Shown here piece by piece: positions 44,660-53,360 of a DNA stretch of 64,000 bases. The stretch comes from Desulfotruncus arcticus DSM 17038 (GTDB lineage Bacteria; Bacillota; Desulfotomaculia; Desulfotomaculales; Desulfallaceae). The stretch's first letter is position 1; every line of letters begins with the position of its first letter. The notes beneath the pieces are model-generated. The model worked only from the letters and a program-made list of their open reading frames with translations, was not told the origin of the DNA and ran no database searches. A program made the position numbers and the translations under genes. The DNA is taken from positions 310,001-374,000 of the forward strand of contig NZ_FOOX01000003.1 in assembly GCF_900113335.1 (NCBI RefSeq), written 5' to 3'.

Positions 44660-45883
44660 ATGCTGACCAATATACTGCTTGAAGAAGCCCGGGAACTGCT
44701 CGTGAACAACATTATTGCTTTACCCGGCCGGTCTATTTCTCCGGAAACAGCATTAGGCCGGGTTTGCTGCCAGGATATCCATGCCCTGCACGATTTACCC
44801 CCCTTTTTACAATCTGCAGTGGATGGCTATGCCGTTTCAACTGGCAATGGTGCTGATGATAAACATTATCTATTAAAGGAGAGTCTCCGGCCGGGTGATT
44901 ATCCGGGATTTTCCCTGAAACCGGGACAGGCTGCCGGTGTGGTTACCGGCGGCCCGGTACCCTCTGGCGCCCGGGCTGTTATAGCCCAGGAATTTACTGA
45001 GCTCAAAGGGGGGTATGTTACCTGTTTGAGTAAGGTTAACCAGGGCGATAACCTTAAACAACCCGGGGAGGATTTCCATTCCGGTGATATTATGGCCAAG
45101 CGGGGTACGATTTTGAGTCCGGGGTTGATCGGTGCGCTGGCTGCCTATGGTGTAAGTCAGATCAAAGTTTTTCAAAGACCCAAAGTAGCTGTGCTGAGCC
45201 TGGGGAGAGAGATCGTGCCCTATCATCAAGTGCCGGCCCCCGGTCAAACCAGGGACAGCAACGGTATCTTTCTGGCCGCTTTGGTTGAGCAGGACGGGGC
45301 TGAGGTGACGGCGGTGGAAACAGTTGGCGATATGGAGCCGGTACAGGTTAAGTACCGGCTGGAAAAACTGCTGCGCCAGGCGGATGTGGTGCTGACGACC
45401 GGAGGGGCGGCCTCAGGGGTTTGTGATCAAGCCCTTAATGCCATAAGACTGACAGGGGCACGGCCGCTGTTTTGGGGGATAAAGATTAAACCTGGCAGCC
45501 ACAGCGGCGCCGCAGTTCTTAAATCCAAGCTGATCATTGCTTTATCGGGCAATCCCGCCGCCTGTGCTACTGGGTATCATTTGCTGGCCACCCCCTCTTT
45601 ACGAGCCCTGCAGGGCCTCAATCCGGAGCCGGTGCGCCTTGTGGCCGTGTGTAAAAACACCTTGCTTAAAAAAGGCGGCCCGCGCAGGTTTGTCAGGGGA
45701 AATGCTTTCTGGCACCAAAATAAATGGCAGGTGTCTTTTGGACCGGGGCAAAAATCAAGCATGTTGCGGTCATTAATCAATTATAACGCATTAATAGATC
45801 TGCCTGCCGGACACCCCCCGGTTGAAGAAAGGCAAGAGGTATCGATAATACTTTTACCTTCCTGTAATCCTTGGGATTATTGA
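44660..45883 (+). CDS. moeA: molybdopterin molybdenumtransferase MoeA
   Basis: 407-residue enzyme that inserts molybdate (or tungstate) into adenylylated molybdopterin. It opens with the MoeA region LLEEARELLVNNIIALPGRSISPETALGRV, has SAVDGYAV, VVTGGPVPSGARAVI, the PRDSN-like TRDSNG site and LTTGGAASG. Overall length is normal. It begins three bases after the preceding gene and completes the cofactor-handling pair in the fdhA operon. Confidence 0.92.
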   Translation: MLTNILLEEARELLVNNIIALPGRSISPETALGRVCCQDIHALHDLPPFLQSAVDGYAVSTGNGADDKHYLLKESLRPGDYPGFSLKPGQAAGVVTGGPVPSGARAVIAQEFTELKGGYVTCLSKVNQGDNLKQPGEDFHSGDIMAKRGTILSPGLIGALAAYGVSQIKVFQRPKVAVLSLGREIVPYHQVPAPGQTRDSNGIFLAALVEQDGAEVTAVETVGDMEPVQVKYRLEKLLRQADVVLTTGGAASGVCDQALNAIRLTGARPLFWGIKIKPGSHSGAAVLKSKLIIALSGNPAACATGYHLLATPSLRALQGLNPEPVRLVAVCKNTLLKKGGPRRFVRGNAFWHQNKWQVSFGPGQKSSMLRSLINYNALIDLPAGHPPVEERQEVSIILLPSCNPWDY

Positions 45884-45980
45884 AATAGTTGCAAACAAGT
45901 CACAGTGCTTGATCAAAGCAAATTGAGAGGAAGCTTTAGCTTGCCGAGAGGCTTTTAATGTACATCGGAGGGAAATCATA

Positions 45981-48638
45981 ATGAAAATAAAGCTTAAAGT
46001 TAACGGAAGATTACAGCAGGTGGTGGCCGATCCGAGTTTAACACTGCTTGACCTGCTCCGGGACGTTCTTCATTTGACCGGAGCCAAGCAATCATGCGAC
46101 AAGGCAGGCCAATGCGGCGCTTGCACGGTCATCGTAAATGGCAAGGCGGTCAGATCCTGCTTGCTGAAAGTGGCCAAACTGGATGGGGCCGAGGTGATCA
46201 CCGTGGAGGGTCTGGGCACACCGGAAAACCCACATCTGATTCAGGAAGCCATGGTGTTGGCGGGGGCCGTGCAGTGCGGTTTCTGCACACCCGGCATCAT
46301 CATGTCCGCCAAAGCGCTGCTGGATGTTAATCCTGATCCAGACACGGAAGAGATCAAAAAAGCTCTGCGCCACAACCTGTGCCGCTGTACGGGTTACGCC
46401 AAAATCATTGATGCCGTCAAACTGGCTGGCCGGTTTATCCGCAATGAAATTTCACCTGATGATGTCCGCCCTGATCCTGACGGCCCCAAGTACGGCGTTT
46501 CGCACCCCCGCCCCTCGGGACTGGCCAAAGCATGCGGCACAGCGCAATTTACGGCGGACATTATCGTTCCCGGAGCATTGGAGCTGGCTACTGTGCGCAG
46601 CCCGCATCCCCATGCTTTGATTAAAAAGATAGACTTTGCCGCCGCCGAGCAAATGCCGGGTGTGATCGGCGTTATGACGGCAAAGGATATTTTGGGCACC
46701 AACCGTTTGAAATACTCTGTCGCCGACCGTCCTGTTCTTTGCGAAGATAAAGTTCGCTATATCGGCGATGCTGTGGCGGTTATCGCGGCGCTAACCCGGC
46801 AGCAGGCGGTAGAGGCGGCCAAAGCGGTGGAAGTGGAGTATGAACTGCTTCCGGTGTTGAGTTCGCCGGGAGAGGCGATGGCCGAAGGAGCACTTCAACT
46901 GTACGACGACAGACCCAACCTGTGCTTTATCCAACCCCAGATCAAGGGTGACGCGGCAAAGGCACTGGCTGAATCAGCAACAGTTATTGAAAGCCACTTC
47001 ACCACTCAGATCAACCACCAGGCCCCGCTCGAGCCGGAGGCGTGTGTAGCCTATTTTGAAGGCGGGGGTGAGGATGCCCAGCTCGTGGTAATTGGACGCA
47101 GCATTAATATCCACAAGCACCTGGATATGCTGCAAGAGGCCCTTGGCTGGGAGAATATGCGCTACGAGGAAGCCTACACGGGCGGGCAGTTCGGCATGAA
47201 ATTGGAAATCTCGTCCGAGGGCATTGCCGCGGGAGCCGCTCTGCACTTCAAACGACCGGTTCGTTACATCCCCGGTATAGCCGAGTCCATGCTGATGACG
47301 CCGAAGCGCCATCCCTTCGACATGAAGGTGAAGCTTGGCGCAGACAGCGAAGGGCGCATTACTGCCTATGATATTGATATAGTAGTGGATAACGGCGCCT
47401 ATCACTCCAATGGTGATGTTATTATCAACCGGGCCATGCAGATGCTTTCGGGCGCGTACAATATACCCCATCTTCACGCTGTCAGCAAACTGGTTTACAC
47501 CAACAATCCCTGGGGATCTGCGGCGCGGGGGGCCGGCCCTCCGCAAGCTCATTTCGCCCTTGAGTGTGCTGTCAATATGCTGGCGGATAAGTTGGGCCTG
47601 GACCCGTTGGAAATGCGGATACTCAACTCGCTGCAGCCCGGGCAGTCCAAATCCACCGGCAGTGTGGTGGAACAGTGGCCTTTCCCCGAACTTTGTGCAG
47701 CCATGCGTCCTCACTATGAACGCAGTCTCCTTGAATCCCGGGAGCACAAAAAGGGAGTAGTTCGGCGAGGTGTTGGACTGGGTGCCGGCGCATTTGGTAT
47801 CGGAGGGCCCGGTGATCAGGCCATTGTTGCCATAGAGCTTGATCCCGACGACGGAGTGACCATCTACGCCGCTGTTGCCGACCCCGGTGAGGGCAACGAT
47901 TCAATGCTTACCCAGTTGGCTGCCGACGGCCTGGGCTTGCCTCTGGACAAAATCCGGTTAATGACCAAGAATACGGACCAGACTACCGCTACCGGACCCG
48001 CCGCCGGCAGCCGGATGACTTATATGGTGGGAGGAGCTCTGGTAAACGCCGTTGAGCAGCTGAAGCAGGCCATGAGAGACGCCGGTGCGGCCACGTATCA
48101 GGAACTCATAGCAACCGGGCGCCCGGTCCGGTATACCGGAACCAAGACCACACTGGAAGCCGGACCGCTGGATCCTGAGACCGGCCAGGGACCCTCCTTT
48201 GAATCTGTGGTGCATGCGTTACAATTGGCCGAGGTGGAAGTGAATACCGAAACGGGCGAGGTTAAGGTGCTCAAGATGACCACCGCGGTGGACAGCGGAC
48301 CGGTGATTAACCCGAAAAACTTCGAGGGACAGCTTGAAGGCGGGGCGGATATGGGTGCCGGCTTTGCCCTGCGCGAGCAATATATTGCAGGCCAAACCAA
48401 GGACTGGATAACGTTTAAGTTCCCCAGTATTAGAACTGCCTTTGAAATGGAGTCGATTATCAGGGAAACACCAAGGCTGCGGGGTACCGGGAAGGGCTCT
48501 ACGGGAGTCGGCGAGATGACCATGGTTCCCACCGCCCCGGCGATCATTAGCGCTATTAAGGACGCTATCGGCGTTTGGATCTGCGACTTGCCGGCAACAC
48601 CGGAAAAGATCAAGGCGGCTTTGCAACAACGTGGTTGA
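45981..48638 (+). CDS. molybdenum hydroxylase (xanthine dehydrogenase/aldehyde oxidoreductase family), fused Fe-S and Mo domains
   Basis: 885 residues. N-terminal plant-type [2Fe-2S] ([14 protein letters not shown]) and second [2Fe-2S] ([15 protein letters not shown]) domains lead directly into the Mo domains with no FAD domain, as in Mop-type enzymes. Mo-pocket motifs are [18 protein letters not shown] and the catalytic glutamate in [22 protein letters not shown] replaces the usual AFRGFG, so substrate preference may be unusual (purine or N-heterocycle). It is followed by a DsrC/TusE-like gene and a cysteine desulfurase, suggesting special sulfuration or selenation of its cofactor. Confidence 0.9.
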   Translation: MKIKLKVNGRLQQVVADPSLTLLDLLRDVLHLTGAKQSCDKAGQCGACTVIVNGKAVRSCLLKVAKLDGAEVITVEGLGTPENPHLIQEAMVLAGAVQCGFCTPGIIMSAKALLDVNPDPDTEEIKKALRHNLCRCTGYAKIIDAVKLAGRFIRNEISPDDVRPDPDGPKYGVSHPRPSGLAKACGTAQFTADIIVPGALELATVRSPHPHALIKKIDFAAAEQMPGVIGVMTAKDILGTNRLKYSVADRPVLCEDKVRYIGDAVAVIAALTRQQAVEAAKAVEVEYELLPVLSSPGEAMAEGALQLYDDRPNLCFIQPQIKGDAAKALAESATVIESHFTTQINHQAPLEPEACVAYFEGGGEDAQLVVIGRSINIHKHLDMLQEALGWENMRYEEAYTGGQFGMKLEISSEGIAAGAALHFKRPVRYIPGIAESMLMTPKRHPFDMKVKLGADSEGRITAYDIDIVVDNGAYHSNGDVIINRAMQMLSGAYNIPHLHAVSKLVYTNNPWGSAARGAGPPQAHFALECAVNMLADKLGLDPLEMRILNSLQPGQSKSTGSVVEQWPFPELCAAMRPHYERSLLESREHKKGVVRRGVGLGAGAFGIGGPGDQAIVAIELDPDDGVTIYAAVADPGEGNDSMLTQLAADGLGLPLDKIRLMTKNTDQTTATGPAAGSRMTYMVGGALVNAVEQLKQAMRDAGAATYQELIATGRPVRYTGTKTTLEAGPLDPETGQGPSFESVVHALQLAEVEVNTETGEVKVLKMTTAVDSGPVINPKNFEGQLEGGADMGAGFALREQYIAGQTKDWITFKFPSIRTAFEMESIIRETPRLRGTGKGSTGVGEMTMVPTAPAIISAIKDAIGVWICDLPATPEKIKAALQQRG

Positions 48639-49005
48639 GGATAACAGCACGTCAATGAGCAGCTCTAATCAGCCTGCCGGAACCGGTCGCAAATATCGTT
48701 TGATTGCCGGGCATCAAGTACTGTTTGATGAAGAAGATTTCTTCTGGCATCCCGGCGACTGGCGTGAAGATATCGCCGAGGCCCTGGCCCGTGAGTGCGG
48801 CCTTGCGTGTCTCAGCGCTGAACACTGGAAAGTAATCAGGTTTCTACGCGATTTTTATTTCCAAAACGGCAGGGCTCCGTTAAACCGCCAGTTGGTGCAG
48901 GGTACGGAAATGAGTATGCTGGCCATTGAGGCGCTTTTTCCCGGTGGGATTAAACGCGGTGCCCGCCGTATTGCCGGCTTACCCAATCCAAAAGCCTGTT
49001 TGTAG
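48631..49005 (+). CDS. DsrC/TusE family sulfur-carrier protein
   Basis: 124 residues, overlapping the hydroxylase gene by eight bases (GTG start; ATG 48655 is an alternative). The family features are DWREDIAEALARECGL, SAEHWKVIRFLRDFY and the C-terminal RIAGLPNPKACL with its penultimate cysteine, the persulfide carrier on the swinging arm. The second DsrC cysteine ten residues upstream is replaced by Arg, so it can relay sulfur but not make the intramolecular trisulfide, as in TusE-type members. No dsrAB lies nearby. Probably carries sulfur from the next gene's desulfurase. Confidence 0.86.
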   Translation: MVEDNSTSMSSSNQPAGTGRKYRLIAGHQVLFDEEDFFWHPGDWREDIAEALARECGLACLSAEHWKVIRFLRDFYFQNGRAPLNRQLVQGTEMSMLAIEALFPGGIKRGARRIAGLPNPKACL

Positions 49006-49014
49006 GTGGAGGCC

Positions 49015-50184
49015 ATGGACAACAAATTAATTTATTTGGATAATGCGGCGACATCATTCCCTAAGCCTCAAAAAGTAATTGACTGGATGGTGGAGACCTA
49101 TACCCGTCTGGGAGTTTCACCCGGCCGGGGCAGTTATGATCTGGCGATGGAAGCTGCTGAGCTCGTTTGGCAAACCAGACAGAAGCTGGCCCGTTTTTTT
49201 GGGGCTCCCGACCCGGACCGGGTCATTTTCACGGCCAATGCAACAGATGCCCTAAACCTGGCCATTCAGGGACTGGTTGCCCCGGGTGATCACGTAGTTG
49301 CCACGCGGCTGGAGCACAACTCCGTACTCCGGCCGCTATTCCACCTGGCACAGCAAAGCGGGATTAAATATGATCTGGTTGGCTTCAATGAGTACGGACA
49401 TATCGAACCGGGTGAAGTAGCCAAGACTATAAGACCCAACACCAGGCTGGTAATCTGCAGCCACGCCTCCAACGTCCTGGGAACCGTACAGCCGGTGTCC
49501 GATATAGCCCGTGTATGCGCCGAACGCGGAGTTCCGCTGTTGATAGATACGGCCCAGAGCGCGGGACACGTTCCTGTTGATATGGGGAAATGGAACGTAA
49601 GTGCCGTTGCTTTTACCGGCCATAAGGCTCTTCTGGGACCGAGCGGTATCGGCGGCCTGGTTCTTTCTCCCCAACTGGAAATCAAATCCACCCGGTTTGG
49701 CGGAACAGGCATTGATTCGCGCAATCTCATGCATACGCAGACGTTCCCTGACAGGCTTGAAGCCGGTACGCTGAATCTTCTTGGCGTTTTCGGCCTTTCA
49801 GCCGGGCTCGACTACCTGGTAAATGAAAGCCTGGAACGCGGCCATCAAAAGGAGATGGCCATGATCAAGCGACTGTATGCAGGTCTAAGCTCAATTTCCC
49901 GGGTGGTAATTCACAGCCCGATGCCCGCGGAGCATGATGTGCCGGTACTCACTTGCACGGTCAGGGGGTTGGCAGCCGAGGATGTGGGCGCTATTTTAGA
50001 TGGCGACTACGGGATCGCGGTCAGGACCGGGTTGCATTGCGCCCCCCTGGTGCACGCCGACCTGGGGACGGACACTAATGGCGCCGTACGTTTCAGTCCC
50101 GGCCGGTTCAATACCAACGAAGATATAGACCGGGCGCTGGAGGCCATGGAGGCTATTGGGAAAATGCATCCAAACTTAATTTGA
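49015..50184 (+). CDS. cysteine desulfurase family protein (EF2568-type)
   Basis: About 389 residues, class V aminotransferase fold. It opens IYLDNAATSFPKPQKVIDWM, typical of the subgroup named after Enterococcus EF2568, found in selenium-dependent molybdenum hydroxylase clusters. The PLP lysine is in AFTGHKALLGPSGIGGL, and the catalytic cysteine is in RTGLHCAPL near the C-terminus. It releases sulfur (or selenium) from cysteine (or selenocysteine). It lies a few bases after the DsrC/TusE-like gene. GTG 49006 or ATG 49015 may start. Confidence 0.88.
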   Translation: MDNKLIYLDNAATSFPKPQKVIDWMVETYTRLGVSPGRGSYDLAMEAAELVWQTRQKLARFFGAPDPDRVIFTANATDALNLAIQGLVAPGDHVVATRLEHNSVLRPLFHLAQQSGIKYDLVGFNEYGHIEPGEVAKTIRPNTRLVICSHASNVLGTVQPVSDIARVCAERGVPLLIDTAQSAGHVPVDMGKWNVSAVAFTGHKALLGPSGIGGLVLSPQLEIKSTRFGGTGIDSRNLMHTQTFPDRLEAGTLNLLGVFGLSAGLDYLVNESLERGHQKEMAMIKRLYAGLSSISRVVIHSPMPAEHDVPVLTCTVRGLAAEDVGAILDGDYGIAVRTGLHCAPLVHADLGTDTNGAVRFSPGRFNTNEDIDRALEAMEAIGKMHPNLI

Positions 50185-50233
50185 GGGAATTTTGGTGGCG
50201 GCACCATCAGAAAATTGAAAATAGATGCCATCT

Positions 50234-50282
50234 AAAAAGCCTTTACAATATACGGACTTTGTATAATGTAAAGGCTTTTTTC
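50234..50282. terminator. bidirectional terminator
   Basis: AAAAAGCCTTTACA and TGTAAAGGCTTTTTT pair around a 19-base region with inner ATAC/GTAT arms. It ends both the fdhA operon and the convergent aldehyde dehydrogenase gene. Confidence 0.85.
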
Positions 50283-50311
50283 CGATAATTATTTTTATGT
50301 CATTTGGTCAA

Positions 50312-51862
50312 TTAAAATTCGCCGAACGTAATTCCTTGCGCCAAGGGTAGGCTTGAGCCCCAGTTGATTGTAACCGTTTGTCTTCTCATATATGCTTTCC
50401 AGGCATCGGAGCCGGATTCACGACCACCGCCGGTTTCCTTTTCACCGCCAAAGGCTCCGCCGATTTCCGCGCCGGAAGTGCCGATATTAACGTTGGCGAT
50501 ACCGCAATCGGATCCTTCAGGACCTAAAAAATGCTCTATTTCGTACATGTTTGATGAGAAAATAGCCGAGGATAGCCCCTGCGGCACATTGTTATGAGCA
50601 TTCAAAGCTTCTTCCAACGACGCATATTTCATAACATATAATATTGGAGCAAAGGTTTCTTTTTGAACAATGTCGTAGTGGTTTTCAGCTTCTGCAATGC
50701 ACGGTGTAACATAGCACCCGCTCTGATACTCTTCACCTTGCAAAATCTCTCCGCCATAGAGGACTTTGCCTCCTTGGCGTTTTAGATTCTCCAGGGCCGC
50801 CATCATGTCGTCAACTGCAGTTTTATTAACCAACGGTCCCATAACAGTATCCTGGTTAAACGGGTTGCCGATTTTAACCTGTTTGTAGGCAGCAGTTAAT
50901 TTACTGATAAAGGTGTCATAGATAGAGTCATGAATAATTAAGCGCCGTGTGGTAGTACATCTCTGTCCCGAGGTGCCTACAGCTCCAAATAATACAGCTC
51001 GAATAGCCAGGTCTAAATTGGCATTTTCCGTTATAATAATGGCGTTATTGCCACCAAGTTCAAGTATTGTTTTGCCAAGGCGGCCCGCCACTTGTTCCGC
51101 AACCCGCCGGCCCGTGGGAATGCTGCCGGTAAAGCTGATTAAAGGAATTCTTTTGTCCTGCAGCATCTCCTGTCCTACTGTAGAGCCTTGACTTATTAAT
51201 AAATTAAAAATGCCTTCAGGCAGTCCCTGCTCTTTCACAACTTTATTCACGATTTTCTGTACAGCTATGGCAGTTAACGGGGTAACGCTGGAAGGTTTCC
51301 AAATCATTACGTCACCGGCAATAGCGGCAATCAGAGCGTTCCAAGACCACACTGCGACAGGAAAATTAAAAGCTGTTATAATTCCAACAGGGCCCAGTGG
51401 CTGCCATTGCTCATATAACCGGTGTTTTTCCCTCTCACTGGCTATGGTTAACCCGTATAATTGCCGGGACAACCCTACAGCGAAGTCTGCAATGTCAATC
51501 ATTTCCTGTACTTCGCCTTCTCCTTCAGCCAGCAATTTACCCATTTCCAACGTTACAAGCTGGCCTAACAAATGTTTGTATTTACGTAATTCAATTCCTA
51601 TCAGGCGAACGATCTCGCCTCTCTTTGGCGCTGGTACATTTCTCCATATGTTAAATGCCAGCTGCGCCTTATTAATGACTAATTCGTAATCTTCTTTCGT
51701 TGCCTGGTAAACCGAGGCAATTGTATCCCCGGTGACTGGTGATACCGATTCTATTAAAGGTGCATTTTGATTCTGTAGCCATTCACCACAATACACACCG
51801 GCATGTTGATCTTCAATGCCAAATTCATGCAAAATTGTTAGATTGTTATTCATCATTTTCAA
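50312..51862 (-). CDS. NAD(P)-dependent aldehyde dehydrogenase (ALDH7/antiquitin-like)
   Basis: 516 residues. It has the fold and motifs of ALDH family 7: cofactor loop PVAVWSWNALIAAIAGDVMIWKPS, FTGSIPTGRRVAEQV, catalytic glutamate in LELGGNNAI and catalytic cysteine in SGQRCTTTRRLI. Members oxidise aminoadipate semialdehyde and other aldehydes with NAD(P). It sits alone behind riboswitch c, on the strand opposite the Mo-enzyme operon. A degenerate copy of codons about 134-233 lies at 52827. Confidence 0.92.
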   Translation of the reverse strand: MKMMNNNLTILHEFGIEDQHAGVYCGEWLQNQNAPLIESVSPVTGDTIASVYQATKEDYELVINKAQLAFNIWRNVPAPKRGEIVRLIGIELRKYKHLLGQLVTLEMGKLLAEGEGEVQEMIDIADFAVGLSRQLYGLTIASEREKHRLYEQWQPLGPVGIITAFNFPVAVWSWNALIAAIAGDVMIWKPSSVTPLTAIAVQKIVNKVVKEQGLPEGIFNLLISQGSTVGQEMLQDKRIPLISFTGSIPTGRRVAEQVAGRLGKTILELGGNNAIIITENANLDLAIRAVLFGAVGTSGQRCTTTRRLIIHDSIYDTFISKLTAAYKQVKIGNPFNQDTVMGPLVNKTAVDDMMAALENLKRQGGKVLYGGEILQGEEYQSGCYVTPCIAEAENHYDIVQKETFAPILYVMKYASLEEALNAHNNVPQGLSSAIFSSNMYEIEHFLGPEGSDCGIANVNIGTSGAEIGGAFGGEKETGGGRESGSDAWKAYMRRQTVTINWGSSLPLAQGITFGEF

Positions 51863-52005
51863 ACACCTCTTTTAATTTTTTTTGCAACCTTGTTTGATAT
51901 TAACCTGTCCTTAAATCATAGCTAAATGGAATAGCTATATGGCTGTGTTGAAAATTGGTAGGACCATGTAATACCGCATCGGGCTAAAAAAAAACCTTGG
52001 CTCAC

Positions 52006-52032
52006 TAAAAAAACCGGCAGAAAATGCCGGTT
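52006..52032 (-). terminator. riboswitch c terminator
   Basis: On the minus strand AACCGGCA-TTTTC-TGCCGGTT runs into a T tract, between riboswitch c and the aldehyde dehydrogenase gene. Confidence 0.85.
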
Positions 52033-52094
52033 AACAAAACAAATTTAAATCAAGTATCAACGCGAATACTAGCTTTGTTTGTTGATTGTCAACC

Positions 52095-52186
52095 CTCCTT
52101 TCCACACTGGGAGGCACGATCGTTTCCAAACGCACCCTAATGGCCGTGTATCCATAGCTATAACTTTAGGATATATGGCTCGGAGG
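52095..52186 (-). promoter_or_regulatory. Moco/Tuco riboswitch c (aldehyde dehydrogenase leader)
   Basis: On the minus strand: CCTCCGAGCC, ATCCTAAAG, GGCCATTAGGGTGCG, GGAAAC, GTGCCTCCCAGTGTGGAAAGGAG. The blocks agree with copies a and b. It controls an aldehyde dehydrogenase that needs no molybdenum, which is unusual. Confidence 0.86.
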
Positions 52187-52649
52187 TATTAAATTTTAGT
52201 GATTTTACGTTAAATATTTATTTCTTGCCTATTTATTAAATTCCTTCATCTTTGATAAAAAATATTAAATTAATTTCATTTGACGGCAAACCCCGGTTCG
52301 ACCATGGCTTATCCTGATTCGACATTATTTGATAAAGGAATTATTTCAATGATGGAAAATTTATAAAAAAATATTTAATTGTCCACAATAAGGTTAGAAA
52401 AGGTTATAAATAGATGGAATTGTAACTACATGCGCCAATAAGCCTGCTGCATATTTTGTTCCATTTAGAATCAGTTGTTCCAAAAAAGTGCATTAGTATG
52501 GGCAAAATTCGAACATATTAATAGCTTAAGTCGCATTATTTTATTGACAATAAATACTGTTTTACTATCTCTGTTAACATTACACGTTTCGTTATAAGAT
52601 TAGCATATATCTTGCTATATGTTATTGATGAACATATACATGTGTATTA

Positions 52650-52738
52650 CTCCGATTGGTTTGTTTAAGGCCAAGCTATGATGAACCAGCCGATAGGGTG
52701 TGGTGGGAAACTGTCACGCCTCCCAGTGTGGAAAGGAG
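52650..52738 (+). promoter_or_regulatory. Moco/Tuco riboswitch d
   Basis: CTCCGATTGG, TTAAGGCC, CAGCCGATAGGG, GGGAAAC, CGCCTCCCAGTGTGGAAAGGAG. TACTCC and GGAGTA close the outer stem. It is almost identical to riboswitch e in the other copy of the duplication. Downstream on the same strand is an antisense ALDH fragment and then the sigma-54 activator gene. Confidence 0.8.
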
Positions 52739-52765
52739 TACAGTATGTAACTTGGTCTGAGAGGA

Positions 52766-52805
52766 TCGGGGTGCTGTATTTTTTGCCGCACCCCGGTTTT
52801 TTTTG
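52766..52805 (+). terminator. riboswitch d terminator
   Basis: CGGGGTGC pairs with GCACCCCG around 13 bases and continues with TTTTTTTT. Confidence 0.85.
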
Positions 52806-52826
52806 TTCCAGGTTAATACCGGATGC

Positions 52827-53124
52827 TGTCCTACTGTAGAGCCTTGACTTACTAATAAATTAAAAATGCCTTCAGGCACTCCCTGCTCTTTAATAACTTT
52901 ATCAACGATTTTCTGTACGGCTATTGCAGTCAACGGGGTAACGCTGGAGGGTTTCCAAATCATTGCGTCACCGGCGACAGCGGCAATTAGAGCGTTCCAG
53001 GACCACACCGCGACCGGAAGATTAAAAGCTGTGATTATTCCAACAGGGCCCAGTGGCTGCCATTGCTCATACAACCGGTGTTTTTCCCTCTCGCTGGCTA
53101 TGGTCAACCCGTATAATTGCCTGG
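52827..53124 (-). pseudogene. internal fragment of ALDH7-type aldehyde dehydrogenase
   Basis: Strongly similar at DNA level to 51170-51470 (codons about 134-233 of the complete gene), with many silent changes; it matches residues RQLYGLTIASEREKH to NLLVSQGSTVGQ. Both ends of the enzyme are missing. The frame remains open, so the loss came by rearrangement rather than mutation. The divergence shows a paralogue fragment, not a fresh copy. Confidence 0.85.
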
Positions 53125-53360
53125 TGCTTTCTACAGTTACTCTTTGAAAGAGAAGTCTTAATAGTAACATATGTTATTTTGTCCAAATTAAAATCTTACC
53201 AGAAATAGCTGAAATTTCAGTCAGCTCAAAAAAGATTTTTAATCAATACGTCAAATATTTTTAAATATTTTTTATAATTCCTTTTTATGTTTTGTTTATT
53301 ATGATATTAGCCAGAAGCTTTTTCTTTGCAGATTTCTAATTACTGGGAAAGGAAGATATT

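Larger units (their letters stand above)
52300..52822 (+). repeat. 0.5-kb direct duplication, copy 1 (with riboswitch d)
   Basis: This stretch aligns with 58745-59256 almost end to end with scattered differences. Landmarks shared are GGAATTATTT, ATGATGGAAAATTTATAAAA, TTATTGACAATAAATACTG, the riboswitch and its terminator, and TTCCAGGTTAATACC at the right edge. The shared TTGACA at 52544 may be a -35 box; no clear -10 box was found. No gene lies inside. Confidence 0.88.

Noticed and set aside
46974..47747. 257-residue minus-strand ORF inside the Mo hydroxylase gene
   Set aside because: Shadow of a clearly real gene on the other strand.
48631..49005. True DsrC of dissimilatory sulfite reduction
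   Set aside because: The second conserved cysteine is missing and no dsr genes are nearby; called DsrC/TusE family.
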